Source: Allobosea sp. Root381 (GTDB lineage Bacteria; Pseudomonadota; Alphaproteobacteria; Rhizobiales; Beijerinckiaceae). From it: DNA of 64,000 nucleotides. The stretch covers positions 379 to 64,378 of the forward strand of contig NZ_LMJT01000042.1 in assembly GCF_001429395.1 (NCBI RefSeq), given 5' to 3'. How positions within the stretch are numbered: position 1 is the first letter of the stretch; every line of letters begins with the position of its first letter. Shown one piece after another: positions 9,168-17,081 of the stretch. The notes beneath the pieces are model-generated. The model worked only from the letters and a program-made list of their open reading frames with translations. It had not been told where the DNA came from and did no database searches. The translations under genes and the position numbers were made by a program.

Positions 9168-10163
9168 TCAGTTCGCGCGTTCGGCCGCGAAGCGCGCCGC
9201 TGCGCGCAGCGTGTCCGCCTCGGCGCCAAAGCCCTCCAGTGCCGCCGCCGCCTCCGCGCTGAGGCGATCGCGTTCGCGCTTGGCCGCCTCCAATCCCAGC
9301 GCCGAGACCAGCGTCGCCTTGCCGCGCCCCTGGTCCTTCGCCGTCGCCTTGCCGAGCTGCTCGGGGCTTGCCTCGACATCGAGGATGTCGTCCGCGACCT
9401 GGAAGGCGGCACCCAGCGCCTTGCCGTAACGCATCAGCGCCGCGCGCTGGGCCGCCGAGGCGCCGCCCAGCAGCGCCCCGATCTCGATGCTTCCGGCCAG
9501 CAGCGCGCCGGTCTTCATCGCCTGCAGGCGGCGTATCTCCGCCTCCGACAGGGGAATGGCGGCACCATCTGCGAAACGTCCCTCCGCCGCGAGGTCGAGC
9601 ATCTGACCGCCCGCCATGCCGCCGACGCCCGAAGCCCGGGCGAGCGCGACCACCAGCGCCGAGCGGACATCGCCCGAGGGATGGGTCGTCGGATCGGCCA
9701 GGACCTCGAAGGCGAGCGTCAGCAGCGTGTCGCCGGCAAGGATCGCGGTCCCCTCGTCATAGGCCTTGTGCACGGTCGGCTGGCCGCGACGAGTATCGTC
9801 GTCATCCATGGCCGGCAGGTCGTCATGCACCAGCGAGTAGCAATGCACGAGCTCGACCGCGGCCCCGGCCCTGAGAGCCTGTGCCGGTGCGACACCGAAT
9901 AGCCGGGCCGTCTCCACCGTCAGGAAGGGGCGCAGCCGCTTGCCGCCGCCGAGCGCGCCGTGGCGCATCGCCGCGAGCAGCCGGTCCGGACGCAAGATCT
10001 CGCCCTCGCGCACATCCTCGGCGAGAAGGCTCGCCAGAACCAGCTCGATCTCGGCGGCGGTTTGCGCCAGCCGTGAAGCGAGGCCATCATCGCCATGGTG
10101 TGAATCGGCGTCGCCGGACTTGGAGCCGCCGGACTTGGAGTCGCTGGACTTGGCGGAACTCAT
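9168..10163 (-). CDS. ispA: polyprenyl synthetase (farnesyl/geranylgeranyl diphosphate synthase)
   Basis: A short-chain trans-prenyltransferase that condenses isopentenyl diphosphate with allylic diphosphates. Both Asp-rich motifs are present: DDLPAMDDDD (first, with the two-residue insertion usual for bacterial short-chain enzymes) and DDILD (second), plus GGKRLRP near the N-terminus. At 331 residues it is about 30 longer than typical IspA. The excess is an N-terminal Ser/Lys/Gly/Asp tail encoded by imperfect repeats of 'ggacttgg', and the true start could lie inside it. Product length (C15 or C20) cannot be decided from sequence. Divergent from mtgA. Confidence 0.9.
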   Translation of the reverse strand: MSSAKSSDSKSGGSKSGDADSHHGDDGLASRLAQTAAEIELVLASLLAEDVREGEILRPDRLLAAMRHGALGGGKRLRPFLTVETARLFGVAPAQALRAGAAVELVHCYSLVHDDLPAMDDDDTRRGQPTVHKAYDEGTAILAGDTLLTLAFEVLADPTTHPSGDVRSALVVALARASGVGGMAGGQMLDLAAEGRFADGAAIPLSEAEIRRLQAMKTGALLAGSIEIGALLGGASAAQRAALMRYGKALGAAFQVADDILDVEASPEQLGKATAKDQGRGKATLVSALGLEAAKRERDRLSAEAAAALEGFGAEADTLRAAARFAAERAN

Positions 10164-10266
10164 GAACGGGCCTTGCGTTGGCTGACCGGCGGCTGGCCCG
10201 GCAGGCGGGAAGGACGACTTGTCGGAGCGGGCGGGACTTGCCGGAGCCGGCTCGAACCGTCAAGCC

Positions 10267-10983
10267 ATGGGGATGACAGAAATGGCGGCAGAGCGGGCGA
10301 GCAGGCGGCGAGGTTTCCTCGCCATCGCCCTGGGCTGGCTGCCGCGCGTCGTGCTGAGCCTGCTGGCGCTGCTGATTCTCGCCTTGGCGCTGTACCGCTT
10401 CGTGCCGGTGCCCTCGACACTGATGTTCGGCCGCTGGCTGACGCTGCGCCCGGTCGAGCGCGAGTGGGTGCCGATCGAGCAGATCTCGCCGGCATTGATC
10501 CGCGCCGTGATCGCGGCCGAGGACCAGCGTTTCTGCAGCCATCGCGGCATCGACTGGGTCGAGCTCAACGCCGTACTGGATGATGAGGACGGTCCCTCGC
10601 GCGGCGCCTCGACCCTGACGATGCAGACCGCCAAGAACGTCTTCCTCTGGCCCGGCCGCTCCTATCTGCGCAAGGCGCTGGAGATCCCGCTCGCCATGGC
10701 CATCGATCTCGCCTGGCCGAAACAGCGGGTGATCGAGGTCTATCTCAACGTGGCCGAATGGGGCGACGGGCTGTTCGGAGCGGAGGCCGCCGCCCAACGT
10801 TATTTCGGGAAGCCCGCCGCGAGGCTGACCACGGCGGAAGCGGCACGGCTGGCCGGAGCCCTGCCCAACCCGATCGCCCGCAATGCGGCGAAGCCAAGCC
10901 GCGCCCTGCAATCGGCCTCCGGCCGCATCCAGCGCCGCGTCGGGCAGCTCGGCCCCCTCGGGAACTGCGCCGTACCGGGTTGA
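10267..10983 (+). CDS. mtgA: monofunctional peptidoglycan glycosyltransferase
   Basis: A GT51 enzyme that polymerises lipid II into glycan strands at the inner membrane. One transmembrane helix at about residues 25-45 anchors the catalytic domain in the periplasm. GT51 motifs are clear: EDQRFCSHRG with the catalytic Glu, GASTLTMQ, and later KQRVIEVYLN. About 238 residues from this ATG, the normal size. Other possible starts are a TTG at 10219 with a better ribosome binding site (GGGAAGGAC) and ATGs at 10273 and 10282, so the first residues are uncertain. Confidence 0.93.
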   Translation: MGMTEMAAERASRRRGFLAIALGWLPRVVLSLLALLILALALYRFVPVPSTLMFGRWLTLRPVEREWVPIEQISPALIRAVIAAEDQRFCSHRGIDWVELNAVLDDEDGPSRGASTLTMQTAKNVFLWPGRSYLRKALEIPLAMAIDLAWPKQRVIEVYLNVAEWGDGLFGAEAAAQRYFGKPAARLTTAEAARLAGALPNPIARNAAKPSRALQSASGRIQRRVGQLGPLGNCAVPG

Positions 10984-11010
10984 GTCGCGGCCCGCGCCGC
11001 AGTCGCCTGC

Positions 11011-11100
11011 CGTCATCAAGAGCGCAAGCGGAGCAATCCAGGTGGCGTAGTGCGCTGCAGTTCCTGGATTGCTTCGTCGCTTGCACTCCTCGCAATGACG
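11011..11100. repeat. dispersed palindromic intergenic repeat, type A copy 1
   Basis: A roughly 90-base element whose ends are inverted: it opens with 'cgtcat...gcaatccag' and closes with 'ctggattgctt...aatgacg'. A second copy lies at 38018-38107. Elements with this wording are abundant between genes in Hyphomicrobiales. It carries no coding capacity. Confidence 0.75.
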
Positions 11101-11255
11101 CGTTCAGCACCTCGACGGAGCGAGAGTTCGATTCAGCACTAGCCTTCCGCTGTCCGAGCGTGTATGGGCAACCCCATCACGAGATTGATCCGTCGTCGTG
11201 GCGGTGGCGTGGCCGTAGGGCAGCGCTTCCGGGCGGCGGCACGATGGAGAGTATC

Positions 11256-11441
11256 ATGGCCGTTCCGAAGAGAAAGACGTCGCCGTCGAAGCGTGGCATG
11301 CGCCGCTCGGCCGACGCGCTGAAGCAGCCCACCTATATCGAAGACAAGAACTCCGGCGAACTGCGCCGCCCGCACCATGTCGACCTGAAGTCGGGCATGT
11401 ATCGCGGTCGCCAGGTGCTGAAGGCCAAGACCGAGGCCTGA
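11256..11441 (+). CDS. rpmF: 50S ribosomal protein L32
   Basis: A 61-residue basic protein of the large ribosomal subunit. It starts MAVPKRKTSPSKRGMRR, the hallmark of L32. It lacks the paired Cys zinc motif, as is usual for alphaproteobacterial L32. GGAGAG stands 6 bases before the ATG at 11256. A strong intrinsic terminator follows 43 bases after the stop. Confidence 0.97.
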   Translation: MAVPKRKTSPSKRGMRRSADALKQPTYIEDKNSGELRRPHHVDLKSGMYRGRQVLKAKTEA

Positions 11442-11484
11442 AAATCGAGGCCGTAAGGCCTCGCGCTGCCCCGCAGCGTTCCGG

Positions 11485-11508
11485 AGCCGGCCGCGAGGCC
11501 GGCTTTTT
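11485..11508 (+). terminator. intrinsic terminator of rpmF
   Basis: Arms AGCCGGCC (11485-11492) and GGCCGGCT (11497-11504) enclose a GCGA tetraloop and are followed by TTTT, a textbook intrinsic terminator. Confidence 0.9.
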
Positions 11509-11536
11509 CTTTGTGGTGAGCCGGAGCTTTACGATA

Positions 11537-11570
11537 GACCCCGGATCGACGCTGCTTCGCAGCGTGTCCG
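11537..11570. repeat. dispersed repeat type C, copy 1
   Basis: A 34-base element with the internal palindrome GCTGCTTCGCAGC. Its reverse complement recurs at 19782-19815 with a single mismatch by eye. Both copies are intergenic. Confidence 0.7.
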
Positions 11571-11649
11571 CGATGATCGGGCGTTTCCACGTAGAATCGA
11601 CATCTGCCCGGAACGGGATCGCCGCCGACTCTCGTTTCCCGGTTCAGGC

Positions 11650-11862
11650 CTAGGGCTTGCCCCGAACCAGCACCCGCGAACGGCCGGCCCGTGCCCGCAA
11701 TGCCGCTGCGCGATAGAGCCGCGCCGCCATCTCCGGCGTTTCACGTCCGCGCCGGGCGAAGGGTCCGATCTCGGCCTGGCTCGCGGCAAGCTGCAGGAGC
11801 AGCATCGCGCTGGCCGCCGCGGCCCGCTCGCCTGCCCCCTCCCGCTGCTCCGACCTGACCAT
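11650..11862 (-). CDS. small hypothetical protein (70 aa)
   Basis: A 70-residue frame rich in Ala and Arg, with a helical core (LLLQLAASQAEI) and a basic C-terminus. The ATG at 11862 has GGAGTGG just upstream, which supports translation. No family recognised. It shares the intergenic region containing the CtrA box with the divergent EAL gene. Coding status is uncertain because Ala/Arg-rich frames arise easily at this GC content. Confidence 0.4.
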   Translation of the reverse strand: MVRSEQREGAGERAAAASAMLLLQLAASQAEIGPFARRGRETPEMAARLYRAAALRARAGRSRVLVRGKP

Positions 11863-11923
11863 GTGCCACTCCGCGACGCCAGGACGGGCGCCGGAGGGCA
11901 AGCTGCACGTGGCTTGCCAGGGT

Positions 11924-11938
11924 TTAACGCTGCATTAA
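11924..11938 (+). promoter_or_regulatory. CtrA binding site (TTAA-N7-TTAA), upstream of the EAL-domain gene
   Basis: TTAA at 11924-11927, seven bases, TTAA at 11935-11938, then C: an exact match to the CtrA consensus of alphaproteobacterial cell-cycle control. It lies 100 bases before the EAL gene start and 62 bases before the divergent small frame. TTAA is very rare in this GC-rich window. Confidence 0.7.
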
Positions 11939-12037
11939 CCCTGTTTGCCGCATCGTTTCGGGACAGTTTCCGTCCGGACCGGGCGATTCGGCACGGTCCC
12001 GTTGCCGGGCACCCGGTCGCCTCGAGGCCGCCTCGCG

Positions 12038-13729
12038 ATGCCCGTGCCGTCGATCTTCAACTCGCATGACGACAGCCGCGTGGATCCGCGCAACCTGCTC
12101 TCCTCCATCGGGGAGGTCGTCTATAGCTGGGACATCCAGAGCGACGCCCTGAGCTGGGGCCCGAACGCCGCCGACGTGCTGGGAACGCTTCCGGAAGCGG
12201 CGATGACCCGCGGCCTCGGATTCGCCGGCCTGGTCGAGCCCGGCAGCGGGCGCAGCCGCTACGACGCGATCTTCTCCTCCGGCGGCCATGACGAAGGCGA
12301 AGGCGTGATCTACCGCACGCGCTACGCCGCGGAACTCGGCGGCCGCAGCATGTGGATCGAGGATGCCGGCCGCTGGTTCGCGGGAACCGACGGCCGCCCC
12401 GCCTGTGCACGCGGCGTGCTCAGGCTGGAGCGGCAGGTCCGTCCGGAAGAGCTCATGGTGCAGACCGGCGAGCTCGGCGACCGCTCGGTGCTGCTGGAGC
12501 GCCTCGCCTCGTCCCTTTCGGAGCATCTGCCGGCCGAGCGCCCGCTGGTCGTGCTGGTCGCGGCGATCGACGAGCTCGCCCGGCTGAACGACGATTTCGG
12601 CCATGAGGCGACCGATGAGATCATCGGCGCGGTCCAGGAGCGGTTGCGCTCGGTGACGCGCCGGCGCGACCATCTCGTGCGCTATTCCGGCAACCGCTTC
12701 GCTATCCTTCTCACCGGCTGTCCGCCGGACCAGGTCGAGGCCGCGGCGCGGCGCTTCACCCGGGCCGTGGCTCAGACCGCCATCGAGACCACGCGCGGCA
12801 TCGCGCTGGTGCGCCTGCGCGTCGGCGCGGCCTGCGCGCCTGCCCTCTCGACCCATGCCGGCACGCTGCTCTCGGCCGCCGAAAACGCGCTGTCCGGCGC
12901 CAGGGCAAGCGCCTGCGACGAAGCCGTGATCGCCCGCCGCCAGGAGAGCCGGGAGCCGGGAGACAGCCGCGCCGGCTTCGACGTGCGTGCCCTCGCTGCC
13001 CTGAACGAGCGGCGTGTCGAACTCGCGCTGCAGCCCATCGTGAAGGCCAGGACGCGCGAGGTCGCGTTCCATGAGGCGCTGCTGCGAGTGGCGATCGGCA
13101 AGGACGGCGCCTTCTTCGCGACGGCCGAGCTGATCCCGATGCTGGAACGGCGCGGCCTCGTGCGGCTGTTCGACCACCGCGTCCTCGAGCTCGCCCTGGA
13201 TCTGCTCGCCCGCGAGCCCGCGATGACGCTGTCGATCAACGTCTCGCCGCGCTCGCTTGCCGATCCGGAATGGCTCGATGCCTTTCTCGCCTGCACCTGC
13301 GGAGCGCCCAGCGTCGCCGAGCGGCTGATCGTCGAGATCACCGAGACCGCGACGATCGACAATCCCGCGCGGGTCGCTAAGCTGCTCGGGCAGGTCAAGA
13401 GCCGGGGCGCGCGCATCGCCATCGACGATTTCGGCGCCGGCCACACCTCGCTCAGGCACCTGCGCGCCTTCCCCATCGACGTGCTGAAGATCGACGGCAC
13501 CTTCACGCAGAACCTGCGTCGCTCGACCGATGACCGCTTCTATGTCCGCACGCTGATCGACCTCGCCCGCCATCTCGATGTCGAGACTGTCGCCGAATGG
13601 GTCGACGACGAGATGCAGGCATCCATGCTCGCCGATTGGGGCGTGACCTATCTGCAGGGCCACCTGATCGGGAAGGCCGAACTGCAGCGCCCTGCTCAAG
13701 ACCGACAGGGCAAGTTCGCGGCGCGTTAG
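12038..13729 (+). CDS. EAL-domain protein with PAS-like and degenerate GGDEF domains
   Basis: A 563-residue cytoplasmic signalling protein with no membrane segment. The order is a PAS-like sensor (about 15-115), a GGDEF fold (about 150-285) in which the active-site loop reads YSGNRF instead of GGDEF, and an EAL domain (about 310-550). The EAL part keeps EALLR, INVSPRSL, EITET and IDDFGAG with the later Lys, so cyclic-di-GMP hydrolysis is likely; the usual AEGVE reads AEWVDD, which could weaken it. The GGDEF half is probably inactive or a GTP sensor. The ATG at 12038 begins the recognisable protein; upstream in-frame starts lack support. A CtrA box lies 100 bases upstream. Confidence 0.85.
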   Translation: MPVPSIFNSHDDSRVDPRNLLSSIGEVVYSWDIQSDALSWGPNAADVLGTLPEAAMTRGLGFAGLVEPGSGRSRYDAIFSSGGHDEGEGVIYRTRYAAELGGRSMWIEDAGRWFAGTDGRPACARGVLRLERQVRPEELMVQTGELGDRSVLLERLASSLSEHLPAERPLVVLVAAIDELARLNDDFGHEATDEIIGAVQERLRSVTRRRDHLVRYSGNRFAILLTGCPPDQVEAAARRFTRAVAQTAIETTRGIALVRLRVGAACAPALSTHAGTLLSAAENALSGARASACDEAVIARRQESREPGDSRAGFDVRALAALNERRVELALQPIVKARTREVAFHEALLRVAIGKDGAFFATAELIPMLERRGLVRLFDHRVLELALDLLAREPAMTLSINVSPRSLADPEWLDAFLACTCGAPSVAERLIVEITETATIDNPARVAKLLGQVKSRGARIAIDDFGAGHTSLRHLRAFPIDVLKIDGTFTQNLRRSTDDRFYVRTLIDLARHLDVETVAEWVDDEMQASMLADWGVTYLQGHLIGKAELQRPAQDRQGKFAAR

Positions 13730-13740
13730 ACCGCGCCGGT

Positions 13741-13915
13741 CATTCTCGGAGCCACACCGTCATTCCGGGGCAGGCCGCAGGCCTGAGCCCGGAAACCCAG
13801 AACCGATGCGCTGCATCGACTGGGCGGAGATGGAATCGGCCTTCCCTCGGAATAACATCGGTTCCGGGTTCCGGGCTCTTCGCTTCGCGAAGCCCCGGAA
13901 GGACAGGGGAGGCCC
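13741..13915. repeat. dispersed CCGGGG-type intergenic repeat (type B)
   Basis: The gap between the EAL gene and phaR is filled by inverted GC-rich arms ('gtcattccggggcaggc' at the left, 'ttcgcgaagccccggaa' at the right). A shorter relative with the same left end lies at about 26996-27041. No gene is visible here. Confidence 0.6.
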
Positions 13916-13921
13916 ACGCCC

Positions 13922-14518
13922 TCACTTCGTCTTGGCGAGCTTGTCCAGCCGTTCGCGCATCTCGTTCAGCTCGCGCTTGAGATCGCCGAGATCGTCGCTC
14001 TTGGCGCCGGCCGCGACGTTCTCCTCCTGCGCCTTTGCCGCCGCAGTCGCGGCGAACGGGTTGAACAGCCGGAACGCCTCGGTGAACATCGTCATGTTGG
14101 CGCGCGTCTGCGCCTGGATCGCATCCATAGCGCCGGCGCCGCCGAAAGCCCCGCCTGAGAAGGCCTTGCCCATCTGCTCGCGGAACTGGTTCTGTTCCTT
14201 GGTCAGATTCTCCATCGAGAATTCGAGATAGCGCGGCACCAGCGCCTGCATGCTGTCGCCATAGAAGCGGATGAGCTGGCGCAGGAAGGCGATCGGCAGC
14301 AGGTTCTGCCCGTCCTTGGATTCCTCGTCGAAGATGATCTGCGCCAGCACCGAACGGGTGATATCCTCGCCCGACTTGGCATCGTAGACGACGAAATCCT
14401 CGCCGGCGCGCACGAGCCCGGCGAGATCCTCCAGCGTCACATAGGAACTCGTACCCGTGTGGTAGAGACGGCGATTGGCGTATTTCTTGATGACGGTCGG
14501 TTCTTTGTCGCTGGTCAT
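13922..14518 (-). CDS. phaR: polyhydroxyalkanoate synthesis repressor PhaR
   Basis: A 198-residue DNA-binding regulator. In known systems PhaR binds polyhydroxybutyrate granules and releases the phasin promoter. The N-terminal PHB/PHA accumulation-regulator DNA-binding domain begins with IKKYANRRLYHTGTSSYV (residues 10-27). The PHB-accumulation regulatory module follows (about 65-115). A Gly/Ala segment and a C-terminal coiled coil (about 165-198) end the protein. The ATG at 14518 has AAGGA at the right distance. Divergent from phaA, so the 320-base gap between them holds both promoters. Confidence 0.95.
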   Translation of the reverse strand: MTSDKEPTVIKKYANRRLYHTGTSSYVTLEDLAGLVRAGEDFVVYDAKSGEDITRSVLAQIIFDEESKDGQNLLPIAFLRQLIRFYGDSMQALVPRYLEFSMENLTKEQNQFREQMGKAFSGGAFGGAGAMDAIQAQTRANMTMFTEAFRLFNPFAATAAAKAQEENVAAGAKSDDLGDLKRELNEMRERLDKLAKTK

Positions 14519-14838
14519 CACGATCCTTGCAACGCGTTGGCCCAATGCCCGCCGCAAGGAAATGCGACAGGCCGGCTCACGGTCTCCTCGCGATGATGGT
14601 AGCCGCTCGGCAGGCCGCTGCAAGTCATTTGAGCGCACTGCGCATAATCACGACTAAAGCATGACGGGAATCGCGCATCTTTACGGCGTCTACGCTCTCG
14701 CACCCGCCAAAGGATGGTATCCATGGCAGTTGCTTCACTTGACGGCAGCGCGGCGGGCTTCGAAGGTATCCTTCGAACCGGGCGCCCGGCATAGCCGGTC
14801 GTCGCGCCGAAGACGATAGCACAGCAAGGAATTTCTCC

Positions 14839-16017
14839 ATGGCCGATACGGACATCGTGATCGTGGGCGCGGCCCGCACCGCGGTCGGCGCCTTCAACGG
14901 CGCCTTCGCCAACACGCCGGCGCATGAACTCGGCGCCGCCGCGATCAAGGAGGCGCTCGCCCGCGCCAAGGTCGATCCCGCCGATGTCGACGAGGTCATT
15001 CTGGGCCAGATCCTCACCGCCGGTCAGGGTCAGAACCCGGCGCGCCAGGCGGCGATGAAGGCCGGCATCCCGCAGGAGGCCTCCGCCTGGGGCATCAACC
15101 AACTCTGCGGCTCGGGCCTGCGCGCCGTCGCGCTCGGCCTCCAGCAGATCGCCAATGGCGACGCCGACATCATCGTGGCCGGCGGCCAGGAATCGATGTC
15201 GATGTCGCAGCACGGCGCGCATCTGCGCAACGGCACCAAGATGGGCGACACCAAGTTCGTCGACACGATGATCAAGGACGGGCTCTGGGACGCCTTCCAC
15301 GGCTACCACATGGGCACCACCGCCGAGAACGTCGCGACCAAGTGGCAGATCAGCCGCGAGGAGCAGGACGCCTTCGCCGCGAAGTCCCAGAACAAGGCCG
15401 AGGCCGCACAGAAGGCCGGCCGCTTCAAGGACGAGATCGTCCCGTTCACCGTCTCGACCCGCAAGGGCGACATCGTCGTCGACGCCGACGAATATCCGCG
15501 CCACGGTGCGACCGTCGAGGCCATGGCGAAGCTCAAGCCGGCCTTTTCGAAGGAGGGCACGGTGACGGCCGGCAATGCCTCGGGCATCAATGACGGCGCC
15601 GCGGCGCTGGTGCTGATGAGCGCCAAGGAGGCGCAGAAGCGCGGGCTGAAGCCGCTCGCCAGGATCGTTTCCTGGGCCACCGCCGGCGTCGATCCCGCGA
15701 TCATGGGCTCGGGCCCCATCCCGGCGACCCGCAAGGCGCTCGAGAAGGCAGGCTGGAAAGCCTCGGACCTCGACCTCGTCGAGGCCAACGAAGCCTTCGC
15801 GGCGCAGGCGCTCGCGGTCAACAAGGACCTCGGCTGGAACCCGGACATCGTCAACGTCAATGGCGGCGCGATCGCGATCGGCCATCCGATCGGCGCGTCC
15901 GGCGCCCGCGTCCTCGTCACGCTGCTGCACGAGATGGCCAAGCGCGATGCCAAGAAGGGCCTCGCGACGCTCTGCATCGGCGGCGGCATGGGCGTCGCCA
16001 TGGCACTGGAACGCTGA
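14839..16017 (+). CDS. phaA: acetyl-CoA C-acetyltransferase (beta-ketothiolase)
   Basis: Condenses two acetyl-CoA into acetoacetyl-CoA, the first step of PHB synthesis. The 392 residues are the usual length. Catalytic residues are in place: nucleophile Cys90 in NQLCGSG, the His in GHPIGASGAR (about 349), and the C-terminal Cys in CIGGGMG (about 379). AAGGA stands upstream of the ATG. It begins the phaA-DUF1737-phaB run in the same direction; with phaB it supplies the monomer 3-hydroxybutyryl-CoA. The PHA synthase gene is not in this window. Confidence 0.97.
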   Translation: MADTDIVIVGAARTAVGAFNGAFANTPAHELGAAAIKEALARAKVDPADVDEVILGQILTAGQGQNPARQAAMKAGIPQEASAWGINQLCGSGLRAVALGLQQIANGDADIIVAGGQESMSMSQHGAHLRNGTKMGDTKFVDTMIKDGLWDAFHGYHMGTTAENVATKWQISREEQDAFAAKSQNKAEAAQKAGRFKDEIVPFTVSTRKGDIVVDADEYPRHGATVEAMAKLKPAFSKEGTVTAGNASGINDGAAALVLMSAKEAQKRGLKPLARIVSWATAGVDPAIMGSGPIPATRKALEKAGWKASDLDLVEANEAFAAQALAVNKDLGWNPDIVNVNGGAIAIGHPIGASGARVLVTLLHEMAKRDAKKGLATLCIGGGMGVAMALER

Positions 16018-16026
16018 GCCCCGGCG

Positions 16027-16242
16027 ATGCCGAAGCAGACCACGCTCTATCGCTATCTCACGGGCCCCGATGACGCATCCTTCTGTCATCGGGTCTCGGA
16101 GGCGTTGAGCCAGGGCTGGGTCCTGTACGGAAACCCGACCCTGACCTTCGACGCGGTCCAGGGCCGCGTCGTTTGCGGCCAGGCCGTCATCAAGGACATC
16201 GACGGGACATATGCGCCCGGCATGAAGCTGTCGGAAGAATAG
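16027..16242 (+). CDS. DUF1737 domain protein
   Basis: A 71-residue soluble protein matching DUF1737: LYRYLTGPDD at the N-terminus, then EALSQGWVLYG and GQAVIKDI. Function unknown. It starts 9 bases after the phaA stop and ends 37 bases before phaB, so it is co-transcribed with them. Its position suggests, but does not prove, a PHA-related role. Confidence 0.85.
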   Translation: MPKQTTLYRYLTGPDDASFCHRVSEALSQGWVLYGNPTLTFDAVQGRVVCGQAVIKDIDGTYAPGMKLSEE

Positions 16243-16279
16243 CGCGGCGCCGACGCCGCCTTAGAAGGGGAGAAGGGCA

Positions 16280-17002
16280 ATGGCGAAGCTGGCGTTGGTT
16301 ACGGGCGGGACACGGGGCATCGGGGCGGCGATCAGCCGGGCCCTGCAGGAGGCCGGCCACAAGGTCGCCGCCAGCTATGCCGGCAATGACGAGGCGGCCG
16401 CCAAGTTCAAGGCCGAGACCGGCATCCCCGTCTACAAATGGGACGTCGGCGACTATGACGCCTGCGCGGCCGGCGTCGCCAGGGTCGAGGCCGAGAACGG
16501 CCCTGTCGACATCCTCGTGAACAATGCCGGCATCACCCGCGACGGCTTCTTTCACAAGATGACCAAGGAGCATTGGTCGGACGTAATCCGTACCAATCTC
16601 GATTCGCTGTTCAACATGACGCGGCCGGTGATCGAGGGCATGCGGGCCCGCGGCTTCGGGCGGATCGTGGTGATCTCCTCGATCAACGGCCAGAAAGGCC
16701 AGATGGGCCAGGTCAACTACTCCGCCGCCAAGGCCGGCGACATCGGCTTCGTCAAGGCGCTGGCCCAGGAGAACGCCGCCAAGGGCATCACCGTCAACGC
16801 GATCACGCCGGGCTATATCGGCACCGACATGGTCGCGGCGATGCCCGAGGAAGCGCTCAAGCGCGTCGTCGCCGGCATTCCGGCGGGGCGCCTCGGCAAG
16901 CCCGAGGAGATCGCCGCCATGGTGGTCTTCCTCGCCTCCGAGCAGGGCGCCTTCGCCACCGGCGCTACCTTCGCCGTCAACGGCGGGCAGTACATGGCCT
17001 GA
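16280..17002 (+). CDS. phaB: acetoacetyl-CoA reductase
   Basis: An NADPH-dependent short-chain dehydrogenase that reduces acetoacetyl-CoA to (R)-3-hydroxybutyryl-CoA. The 240 residues are typical. Motifs: GGTRGIG (9-15) for the nucleotide, NNAG (81-84), and the catalytic Ser134, Tyr147 and Lys151 (NYSAAK). NGQKGQMGQVNYSAAK is the form found in PhaB/FabG-like acetoacetyl-CoA reductases. A ribosome binding site of the GGGGAG/AAGGG type precedes the ATG. Confidence 0.96.
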   Translation: MAKLALVTGGTRGIGAAISRALQEAGHKVAASYAGNDEAAAKFKAETGIPVYKWDVGDYDACAAGVARVEAENGPVDILVNNAGITRDGFFHKMTKEHWSDVIRTNLDSLFNMTRPVIEGMRARGFGRIVVISSINGQKGQMGQVNYSAAKAGDIGFVKALAQENAAKGITVNAITPGYIGTDMVAAMPEEALKRVVAGIPAGRLGKPEEIAAMVVFLASEQGAFATGATFAVNGGQYMA

Positions 17003-17081
17003 GAACGAACTGCTTCTCCGAACGACGGTCATTTCCTCAGGATGAGGGCGAGGGACAAGGCGGGGTAGGCGCACCGCCTCG

